Assembly: GCF_954871325.1 (NCBI RefSeq)
Contig: NC_088779.1
Span: 29,901,752 to 29,965,751, forward strand
Length of the DNA: 64,000 bases
Reading direction: 5' to 3'
Origin: Gordionus sp. m RMFG-2023
Taxonomy: Eukaryota > Nematomorpha > Gordioida > Chordodea > Parachordodidae
Positions within the stretch are counted from its first letter, which is position 1. Each line of letters begins with the position of its first letter. The position numbers and the translations under genes were made by a program. Shown here one piece after another: positions 56,301-64,000 of this stretch. Below the pieces are notes generated by a model that worked only from the letters and a program-made list of their open reading frames with translations, was not told where the DNA came from and ran no database searches.

Positions 56301-59300
56301 TTTTTTTTTAAGAAAAAATTGATCGATGTAACGAGTAACGTTTTGCGTTACCGTTACTCAAAAAAAGACGCGTTACTCGTTACCTTTAGAAGGAGGTAAC
56401 GAATGGCGTTATTTTACGTCATTAGTCCTAATATACGTTATCACGTGCTATAAAAATATTTTTTCATTTTACCACACATTAAACGACAAGTATGTTAAAA
56501 AATATAATCGAAACCTGTTTGTAAACGAGACTTTAAAACGTCGGGAGGTATGGCGATTATCCAATTTGCGATTCCGGCCAATCCGCCGGCTAATATTACT
56601 CTGAACGGACTTATATTACCGGATGATCTAAATTAAAAACAAAACAAAAAATCATTTAATGAAGCGTAGATTCTCTCCATTTTTCCCCAATAAAAATTAT
56701 GTTTAAACCAATGAAATACAATGATACCTAGACTGACGATGCATTCATTAAAGGTGTGCAATGAAAATCAGCTGGGACGCCATTTTGGCTATCCTAAACG
56801 AGGGACCAATTTATTCCCTATGTCTGACACAAATTTTATCAAGGAATTGTCTAATATCACCGAGATGATAAGGAAAGCAAGTTATCAATGGCAACAGTAG
56901 TTTTTAACACGAGAATAATTATCATATGTTTTACCAAAATGGCGGGTACAGCTGATTTACATTCAACGACGCTTTCAAGTGCTATGAATAAGTCCTCCTT
57001 GGTTTAAACAGAATCTGATAATATTTATTATAATTCTAAGCATTTTTTATTTATTCCTAATGTTGTGATATTCAAATGAATAATACCTTCATACAAAAAA
57101 AAAGTCTTGTGCAAATTAGAAGAATTATCACGATATTATTATGAGATGTTGGGTTAATTTCATAATTATAAGACCTTCTAAGATGTTAATTTAAAAATAA
57201 AAATTATATTGATATATTGGGTTATAGATGGCCAAATGGAAATCATATGATTTTTTTTTTAAATGTTGGGCTTTACGGTTTTAGGCTGTTTCCTGGTTCG
57301 AGTTCGATATAATTTAGATACGATTGCTTTGGAACATCCATTTTCGGTATTTTGTGGCATTGTTATTTTTTTTTTCGTATTTTATACTTATTTATTTTTG
57401 GTTATTGTCTCAGTGTTTATAAATTTTGCAATATTTTTAATATATATATCCGTCAATCAATAAATATTGCTTAACGTTGATTGGTCGGTTAAAAAAAAAT
57501 TAACATATTTAGTAGATTTTTGCCTTCGTGAAAAATAAAAGAATCATAGATTTTTTTAATTTCTAAAGTTTTAGTGAGGACTAAGAAAGTTAGGTTTCCA
57601 TTTTTATTTACATTTCTTCTTTTTATTTTTTGATTCTGTTAAGTAATAAGTCGATCAAGAACATGGCCTTAACGTTTATTTTTTAATTTAAATATGATGT
57701 TCGATTAATATATAAAATTTTATATTTTTTATCGTTCCTGAGGCGATATTTTGTATCGTATATACAAAGAAAACGTTAAAATATTATTTAAAAAAGATCG
57801 TTTATTTATTATTATCATTAAATATAAAATCGCTATCATTTTACCACTTTATAATAAATTTCCGTATTCTTGCCTAACAGGATATTTTTAAATCCCTGCA
57901 CAACACTAAACAGAGTTAAATCTCCTTTCAAAATTTTATTTTAAGAAATAACTACTTTCATTTGGGGTTTATTAGGCAAGTATCCTAGCACCCGGCTGTC
58001 TAAGCCTGTCGGTGACCGGGGTGGCATTTCTAAGCTCAGAGATTTCACATCAGTTCCTCGAGGAAAATCCGAAAAATTTTTACGGTTCCTTATTATCAGG
58101 ATTGAACCTGGTACCTTCGCCTTCCAAGCATACATCATATAAACCCACTAGGCCACCCCGACGATTGAGAAATAAATATTTACTACCACAAAAAAATATT
58201 AAAGGAGAAAATAAAGTCAAAAGGTAAGAGGTATAATTATAGTAAACTTGTCGTTTTTACTCATCAGATCTTTCAGCCACTCGTACGTCATGAAATACAC
58301 GCCACTAGCTGGAACGTCTTCATATGATAGAAAAAATAAATAATAATAATATGTCGTGTTTTAAATTTATGGTTCCCATTTTTCATCGCTTAGAAATTAA
58401 AATTGGTATGTTCAGATAATACAAAAAAAGAAATTGGTAAGTTTGTGTACTGAATTCGACTTATCTTTTCATACTTATTTATGGTAGGCCTAGAAACCCC
58501 TAAGCAATGATAGAAACTCTGGAATTTTATCAAAGTATAACCCTGAACCTTAGCCTCAAACTATCATCATGATCGGAATTAAAGACATCTGACAGCCTAA
58601 GAGGCTGAGGTTCAGGGATAATAATCCTAATTATCTTCACATTTCTAATAAAACTTCCGGTTTTTGAAGTAGGACATCCTACTGGAGTTTTTTTAAGTGC
58701 TTTTGGTGATATTTCATATTTTTTGTTGTTTTTTTAAATATTTTTTTTCCTAAAAAACTAAATCGAATTGCCTCTCACTTTTCTGTTTGGTGGAAGCTGT
58801 TATAGCCGGCTAAAACCAGGACAGAGCCTAAAAGCTGAATTAATTTCTTAATGCTCAGATAAAGAAATACTAAATGCTAAGGGTTATAAAACAGAAACGC
58901 TCAAATAAAAAGAAAAATTAATCGTTCATAAAAACTAAGCGAAAAGCTAAAAAAATCATCTTAAGATTTTAAGATATCTATTGCAATTCAGTAAAAAAAA
59001 AAAAGGTGAACTTAAAGCATTTTTTTTAAAAAAATTCTGAGCAATTACGGGAAAGAATTCTTAGAGTCTCAGTTTTTTTATTCTGGAATTAATATAAGAT
59101 CTAAATCTAAGAAGGAATTACAACAACAAAAAAAATAAAGGGAAATAATTATAATTTTCAAAAAAATTAGCATCGAACCCAAAATATCCTAGAGAAAATT
59201 TTTGTGGTTATAATTTTAGTTTGGATTAGAGATCTGCAAAGTTAGGCCCGGCCCGTACCCAGCCCAATTCTGGTCGGGCTGGGTCGGTATTTTAAAAAAA

Positions 59301-61182
59301 ATCGGGTTCGGGCCGGGTTTCTAAAAAAACTTTCGGGCCGGGCCGGGTTCGAAAAATTAGGCCCGATGCAGATCACTAGTTTGGATAGCGTACTCATCGA
59401 TTATAAATGTCAGCGTCAACGTGTCATTTTTTTTAAAAAAAACTTTAAATCATTTGTTTTTTGGCGCGTTAACCGGAAAATGTATGCCGTCATGTTGGGA
59501 ATACCTACCCTTATGAGTAGTGTTGTTACACGGCTCTACTCAATATACCATCCAGAATAACATTACGCAGGGCCTGAAGATTTTCTTTGTAGAAGGAACA
59601 AAGGTTTGGACACCTATCAGCTAAATCTCGAGTTTTTTTCCGGCTAAAAAATTGGGTGAGCGGTTTTTAAAAACCGGCTCAAAACCAGCTGTTTAACAAC
59701 ACTACTCACGACTTTCAAAACCAATTTTTTCTACGAACCTCTTAATAATAATTTATATTAAATGACTCAAAGGTTTTAACAGTAAAATTGTCTACAATTC
59801 GTAAGATAGGCGGCAATTTAATTTCTGACATGATAGAATTATATTTCCGGTAAAATTCGAATTTTTAAATTTTAATATTAGACGCTCAAAAAAAAATAAA
59901 TTGCCGGGAAAAAAAACACATTGAAACTAACATGCACAAGATACAATGGGCTCTGGTGGTTCCTTAAATGCTGAAGAATAGGGGTAAGGTTCATAGTTAG
60001 GCGGAGATTTCTAAGTGTATCAGATATTTTGTTTCGGTTTCCAAGCCTCGTGTTTTACCCAATCCTTATAAAATTATAGAAGATGGTTTGTTCTATATTC
60101 CGATTATATACGTGTAATTTCACCAAATTCATAGGTAATCCTTCTGCCAGAGACGATATTTCTAGCTAATCGCAAACTAGAGATTTACCTCTTTCTAAAT
60201 TCTCGTTTCTTAGATTATTTTCTCCTTCTTACACTAACATCAATTGTACTAAAAAATGATCACCGTATTCACTGTTTAACCCCAATGCTTCCGTTCCTTA
60301 GGAATGTCATAACTCCGAAATGGTTAAGCCAACTCAATCTTTAAATAGAGGCTAATCCGAGATGTTGCCCGTTATATTTAGGGTAAATTCTCGGCAAAAC
60401 CGTGTTCGATTGGCCAAAGTATCCCATAAGTCTCACTAATCGAACACTAAAACTCCCCCCCCCCCATTTACGATTGGACGGGCGTCAAATGCATGGCACT
60501 AAGCGTGGACGGAGGTGAGTCCGTTTTTTAAATATTTATACGAAATAAGGCTTACGACACCTCTCAATAGGGTGGCGCACGTTCCCCTGTATATCGACGC
60601 GATGCCACCCTGCTTGTAAAGTTTCTTAGCAACGTCAGCTGGTCCCTTGTACAATTTTTCTTTCGAATCTTGTTGTACCTATATATATATTTTATGAAAA
60701 AAACGAATTTTGTTGGAGGAGTAATTTATATCCTCAAAAAAAAATTAACGAATAATATATATCAATTTAAATCCAGAGTTTGGTAAACCGAACTGGAAAA
60801 ACATTCGGGTTCCAAAACAAACCCTCTAAAATGAAATGACGCGACATTTTTTAATAAACGGGTTTCCCGGAAGTTTCCGCAAATGATGCTACTTCCGGTT
60901 CCCCTCTGATTTTTGCTATTTCTATTGGTCACCGCTAATGATACACCATTTTTGGGATAAGTGGAAGAGTAGACCAAACTCATCTTTCTAATATATATAT
61001 ATCATATCTATGAAATCATAATTTAAAAATCAATTGCCCTCCCCCTATCCTCTTCCTTCCTAGAGGATTTAAAACGAAATAGAAAACATACCTGTAATAG
61101 GCATTTAATTCGCTCGCCGGGTACCATGATGATAGTTGTAAAGACCCCAGATAACATTCCGGCATTGAATAATTGCAGCGGG
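50334..61182 (-). CDS. SLC25A20: Mitochondrial carnitine/acylcarnitine carrier, C-terminal two thirds (5' exons not found in window)
   Basis: Seen: six consecutive exons with GT/AG borders and matching phases: 61182-61092, 60678-60561, 58317-58248, 56627-56515, 50805-50660, 50390-50334 (TGA at 50336-50334). In order they read [20 protein letters not shown] and [24 protein letters not shown] and [49 protein letters not shown] and [21 protein letters not shown] and [24 protein letters not shown]. These match human and fly CACT almost block by block. The carrier signatures PGERIK (repeat 2) and PPDVLK (repeat 3) are present; the repeat 1 exons (HPLDTVK) should lie upstream, beyond 61.2 kb or outside the window. 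Known: this inner-membrane carrier exchanges acylcarnitines for carnitine for beta-oxidation and has six transmembrane helices. Introns are 413, 2243, 1620, 5709 and 268 bp. The 5.7-kb intron contains a whole nested hAT/LINE complex and another intron holds a SINE. The coding frame shows no break. Confidence 0.95.
50887..51062. mobile_element. Family B MITE, 176 bp, exact target duplication
   Basis: TAGTGTTGTTAAAATGGCTC to GAGCCGTTTAACTGCACTA. Flanks GTTAGAAA at 50879-50886 and 51063-51070 are identical. It lies in the large SLC25A20 intron, 80 bp from an exon. Confidence 0.9.
52040..54430 (-). mobile_element. LINE relic of the same superfamily, second subfamily
   Basis: Seen on the minus strand: an upstream block near 54100-54300 ([21 protein letters not shown]); 53550-54071 with [20 protein letters not shown] and [11 protein letters not shown], then [16 protein letters not shown] and FRRQ (RT motifs 1-2); 52883-53330 with [13 protein letters not shown] and [11 protein letters not shown] (the catalytic DD box, with YPDD where the other copy has YLDD); and 52055-52630 with [23 protein letters not shown], a CxxC…HxxxC zinc-type cluster (CAACR, SRHCFSC), [14 protein letters not shown] and [10 protein letters not shown]. 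Domain order matches the 46.5-kb relic. It is interrupted in several frames. It lies inside the 5.1-kb hAT element in an SLC25A20 intron. Confidence 0.8.
54525..55026 (+). mobile_element. LINE fragment, inverted duplicate of 53630-54112
   Basis: Seen: the plus strand here repeats, at roughly 90 % identity by eye, the minus strand of 53630-54112. It reads [45 protein letters not shown] and [13 protein letters not shown], and stops abruptly after the GGSFFRR-equivalent region at about 55026. The two arms are separated by about 410-430 bp of minus-strand LINE sequence, so this is a head-to-head inverted repeat. It is broken by small indels. Simple twin priming would not duplicate the segment, so a second insertion or an inverted duplication is more likely. 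Confidence 0.75.
55090..55990 (-). pseudogene. hAT transposase relic (central part and C-terminal dimerisation domain)
   Basis: Seen on the minus strand, in several frames: ITRWNSTYL around 55842-55867 (the TRWNSTY motif of hAT transposases), [16 protein letters not shown] with [10 protein letters not shown] around 55480-55650 (the HPxFKxxWL motif), and [11 protein letters not shown] with [18 protein letters not shown] around 55100-55205 (hATC dimerisation domain, usual form SAPxERxFS). The blocks are in the correct order for the family. The N-terminal BED finger and first catalytic Asp region are not recognisable. The gene is broken in at least three frames and cannot encode active enzyme. 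It probably belongs to the 51339-56424 element that encloses it. Confidence 0.8.
56709..57001. mobile_element. Family A MITE, copy 11, exact target duplication
   Basis: CAATGAAATACAATGATACC start; the right terminus is decayed and ends CTCCTTG. Identical palindromic flanks GTTTAAAC (56701-56708, 57002-57009). It lies in an SLC25A20 intron, 80 bp upstream of the 56.5-kb exon. Confidence 0.82.
57954..58163 (-). mobile_element. tRNA-derived SINE with target duplications
   Basis: Seen on the minus strand: the head GTCGGGGTGGCCTAGTGG contains a box A-like TGGCCTAGTGG, and about 35 nt later GGTTCAATCC matches box B, at tRNA-like spacing. A tRNA-unrelated body of about 130 bp follows. The flanks TTATTTCTCAA (5' side, about 58166-58176) and TTATTTCTTAA (3' side, 57943-57953) match 10/11, as expected for LINE-type target duplications. 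It sits in an SLC25A20 intron. It is not an intact tRNA because the acceptor and T stems do not close. Confidence 0.75.
58538..58620. repeat. Short foldback (inverted repeat) in an SLC25A20 intron
   Basis: TAACCCTGAACCTTAGCCTC (58538-58557) pairs with GAGGCTGAGGTTCAGGGATA (58601-58620), 18 of 20, with a 43-nt loop. It could be a MITE remnant or an intronic hairpin. Confidence 0.7.
59227..59378. mobile_element. 152-bp GC-rich hAT MITE (family D), exact target duplication
   Basis: Inverted ends TAGAGATCTGCA and TGCAGATCACTA, with the interior made of GGCCGGGTCGGG-type runs and TTAGGCCCG at both ends. Flanks GTTTGGAT (59219-59226, 59379-59386) are identical. It lies in an SLC25A20 intron. Confidence 0.9.
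59518..59704. mobile_element. Family B MITE
   Basis: TAGTGTTGTTACACGGCTC to CCAGCTGTTTAACAACACTA, about 187 bp, in an SLC25A20 intron. The flanks do not match. Confidence 0.78.
59740..59942. repeat. Family E dispersed repeat
   Basis: AAATGACTCAAAGGTTTTAA, ATTGTCTACAATTC, TATTTCCGGTAAAATTCG, GCTCAAAAAAAAATAAATTG and ACACATTGAAACTAACATG. Similar words at 2830-2960 (ACACATTGACGCTAACATAT), 45110-45330 and 45640-45720 indicate further partial copies. Confidence 0.6.
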
Positions 61183-62837
61183 CTAATAATAATAATATTG
61201 TTCTATTTGTTAGACATTTTGAATATTATATAAAATTTTTCCCTCGTGGATCAAAATATGCAAACAATTGGAATTTTAACATTTTTTCAAAAAGATTTTT
61301 CATCCTTAATTCGCGATACCGTTTAACATTAATGTCAGAGTTAGAGGATAAGACTTAAAAAGAGTTTTTGGTTGAGGTTCAAAATTTCAAAAAAAAAATC
61401 TTGAAAAGTGGTTCTTCCGGTTCTTAAATTTGACGCGGTCATTACCTGTCTTGTCAGCTTCCTTTTCTTTCAATTTGAAGACCAAATTAATTCTTTTTTT
61501 ATAAAAATCAATTCATAACTCAATAATGTAATCTTGCCCATTACTTATTCCTTAGTTTGTGTATTGGGGAGGAGGGAAAGGGGGGTAATTTATAGAAATG
61601 AGATTGATTGAAATAAGTCATCAATCACCCCCCCCCCCTTTTGATATATAGTTTCCGCTTTTGTTAGGTTACAAGATGACCGCGTGAAAAATCTTTGATT
61701 CCTTTTTTTTAAGGAAGGAAGAAGGAAAGATTTTAGATTCAATTTTACCTGAAAAAATCCCAAAATATTATAGTATGTTTTTTGAATAATTTTTAGGGAT
61801 ACGGATAGGTGGCCATTAAGTGCGCAAATGTTAAAAAATATTTATTGCCCACGCAGGGTTAAAATACCCTAATTTACAGTAGGTAAATATAATAATATAT
61901 TGTATACGATACGCGTCACTAGAGGGAGGGGTGAGGGGACGCATAGGAGCTCAGGACTCCCTGAGAATTTTCAATTCTCGTTACTTATCATTTCTGAATA
62001 TTTGGACCTACTACAGTATGCATTTTATAGTTTTTGTATACAATTTCCCATTACTCCACAAAGAATCGTTCCAAATAAGTTTGGTATCGCAGAAAAGATC
62101 ACATTTTGTAAAGCATATTCTAAGTAGGTTCTGAATAGATTGTTTATTTCATTTTAAAGATAAATAATAATAAACTTAACCATCATTAGTTTAACTAAAT
62201 TCTAACAAGTCATTCTCGTAATCGTTTGATTTTAACATCATATTCGTTATGGAACTTGTGAATGTAATTATAGCAATTGGCTTATCAGATAAAATCTTCT
62301 TCAAACACTGCTGTCATTTTTTTTTCCATAATATTATGTTCCAGGAATTCTCCTAAATGTAAACCCCTCATCTGTTTTCTGCAGAACCTTTAGCTCCTAC
62401 TGTATATTGGATATGATTCAGGGGAATTTATTTCCACAACTTCAGTTTCACAATCTTCTACTTAACTGCCATAAGTGTTAATCATCCTACAAATTAAAAA
62501 AAAATATTATTATAATGGTGATATTCCAATCAGTTATAATTAAATGTATAAAAATGTAACCTTTGCCTATTTTGGTTCTGGTGTTGTTAATTATATATAT
62601 ATCTCGAATGTAAATTATTATCGATTTTTAAGTTGATTTTTTGTTGTACCGTAATATTTAATATTATTAAAATATGACGATAGGAAAGAAAGAACAATTA
62701 AATTAATGCAAGAAATTCACGAAAAAAATAATAATAATAAGGTTATATACGTTATTAATATGTATTATAAAACAAAAATATAAAAAGTATCTGTATCTTT
62801 TGTTAAGAAAATGAAAAAGATACATGATTCTTCAATA
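61183..62837. other. Presumed SLC25A20 intron sequence
   Basis: Upstream of the first recovered exon. No carrier N-terminal motif (HPLDTVK type) on the minus strand. A C run at about 61627-61637 and AT-rich filler. Confidence 0.5.
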
Positions 62838-63090
62838 CAGATACAATTATCTTATTAAATCAATATAGATACAAGTATCTTATTAGATCAATACAGATAC
62901 AAGTATCTTATTAAATCAATACAGATACAAGTATCTTATTAAATCAATACAGATACAATTATCTTATTAGATCAATACAGATACAAATATCTTATTAAAT
63001 CAATACAGATACAAATTATTAAATCAATACAAATATCTTATTAAATCAATACAGATACAAGTATCTTATTAAATCAATATCTTATTAAAA
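62838..63090. repeat. About 28-bp minisatellite, about nine units
   Basis: Unit AAGTATCTTATTAAATCAAT plus ACAGATAC, with AATTATC, TTAGATC and shortened variants. The preceding AAAAAGTATCTGTATCTTTT resembles family C MITE ends, a possible origin. Confidence 0.88.
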
Positions 63091-63834
63091 AATGCCACAA
63101 AGATACTGAGCATAAGATATAGAAGAATCTTAAATCTTAAATATTAGTATTCGTGGGCTCGACATGCAAATAACGGCATCAAAATTTTTTTAATTTATAA
63201 AAATAGCTAGAAATAAATCTTGTTAAAAATGATTCACTTAATAAAAATTGTCTATCTATCTTAACAAGTAGAATGGCCAAAATAGCAATGTATACAAATT
63301 TTTATTCATAAAAAACAGTTTAAAAAACCGTCATAAAGTGATAAAAACATAATAAAAAACTGATCAACTATAAAATATAAATTAATAAATAACTATAGTT
63401 TTTTTTTCCAAGTATATTATATATACTTTTCTATTTTAAAAAAAGAAGTAGCTATACTATGATATAATTTTTTTTTATGATAATAGAAGTATACTAAAAC
63501 AAATAAATGAAATAACGTCTACAAAAGGTTAAATATGTCAGAAACCTGCAGACCAGGCCCATATTTTAATTTTTTTAAAAATATATACAAGGGCCTGGCC
63601 GGATATTTTAAACCCAAATATTTGAAATCGCCATAATTAACTACAAAATACAAAAATAAATAAAAAATATTGTAGATAAATCCAAAAAAAATAAAACGAA
63701 ATACGTTATATTTTCCTTGTGGTCGAATTGTATCGAAAAATTGTATCTTCTAAATTATTTCGTTTTAAAAAATTTTGTTATAAAGGTTTATAAAGATTTA
63801 TAAAGGTTCGGTTAACTCTTTTTAAATTTTTTCT

Positions 63835-64000
63835 TTACAAAAAGGTTAAGCCTATGTTCAGAAAATTGAACATTAAATCGTATAAGGCTTCGCTTTTAAA
63901 AGTTCGGTTTGACATTTTGCAGGTAACGTCAAACTTATTATTAGATATTACCCCGATACTAAGACTACACTCCGCATCGGTATAGGTGTCACGCTGCTGA
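63835..64000 (-). other. Open frame at the right edge, possible exon
   Basis: The minus strand is open for 55 codons from the edge to a TAA near 63836, unusual for this AT content, and includes RDTYTDAECSLSIGV and KSEALYDLMFNFL. It lies where an upstream SLC25A20 exon could be, and an alternative frame begins SSVTPI like the carrier's GVTPM, but the rest does not match. Not assigned. Confidence 0.25.

Larger units (their letters stand above)
51339..56424 (-). mobile_element. 5.1-kb hAT DNA transposon, degenerate, with LINE copies inside
   Basis: Seen: the left end starts TAGTGCTGTAAATGTTAC and the right end is its imperfect inverse (…GTAAAATAACG read inward is GGCGTTATTTTACGTCATTA). Both ends are followed inward by the same GTAACG/CGTTAC-rich subterminal repeats. 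The flanks are GTTCTAAT (51331-51338) and GTCCTAAT (56425-56432), a 7/8 match for an 8-bp target duplication. A hAT transposase relic lies inside on the minus strand (55090-55990) and LINE relics occupy much of 52.0-55.0 kb. Inference: a once autonomous hAT inserted into an SLC25A20 intron and later served as a landing site for LINEs. The terminal match is short, so an alternative is two unrelated ends, but the target duplication plus the internal transposase make one element likely. Confidence 0.7.

Noticed and set aside
57941-58227. Open frames over the SINE on both strands
   Set aside because: They coincide with a tRNA-derived SINE with target duplications; not protein-coding.
60762-60983. 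73-codon minus-strand frame inside an SLC25A20 intron
   Set aside because: Falls between two well-supported exons and has no resemblance to a carrier segment.

Overview
The window is animal (metazoan) nuclear DNA. It is very AT-rich and packed with microsatellites, TnAn tracts and small DNA-transposon relics, with three host genes split into short exons. Small phase-consistent introns (42-60 bp in several places), intron-containing PDE11-like and SLC25A20 genes, and LINE and hAT remains point to an invertebrate with AT-rich intergenic DNA. I cannot name the phylum or species. There is no sign of prokaryotic, plastid or mitochondrial sequence.

Host genes. (1) Minus strand, 2591-7820: the 5' part of a GAF-domain cyclic nucleotide phosphodiesterase closest to PDE11. 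It has one very long first coding exon and four small exons, and runs off the left edge before the catalytic domain. (2) Plus strand, 41605-42043: a compact, apparently complete enhancer-of-rudimentary homolog (ERH), 101 residues in four coding exons with introns of 42-47 bp. (3) Minus strand, 50334-61182 and continuing past the right edge: the mitochondrial carnitine/acylcarnitine carrier (SLC25A20). Six consecutive coding exons were recovered, down to the stop codon.

Everything else is repeats. At least six families of small non-autonomous DNA elements can be delimited by terminal inverted repeats, and many also by exact or 7/8 matching 8-bp target duplications, which is the hAT signature. 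These are a 225-370 bp family with about eleven copies, a 176-220 bp family with well over a dozen, a 140-160 bp family full of TATCTAGATA boxes, GC-rich families of 152 bp and 1282 bp, and a 580-bp element nested in another element. One Harbinger-like MITE has TTA duplications. Two relics of hAT transposase genes are visible (49754-49875 and 55090-55990). The second lies inside a 5.1-kb hAT element (51339-56424) with matching target duplications. That element itself contains LINE copies, and the whole nest sits in one SLC25A20 intron. Two LINE relics on the minus strand (46470-48600 and 52040-54430) share an unusual C-terminal zinc-finger plus WD-T-D region. A third LINE piece is an inverted duplicate. 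One tRNA-derived SINE with target duplications sits in another SLC25A20 intron.

Tandem repeats include a 118-bp satellite (about 15 copies), a 14-bp minisatellite grown from within a dispersed repeat, arrays of 28, 75 and 180 bp, and long pure (TCTCC)n, (GAAA)n, (AAAAG)n, (GAGAA)n and (CTTT)n microsatellites. I found no CRISPR arrays, rRNA genes or convincing intact tRNA genes. No retrovirus or LTR element was recognised.
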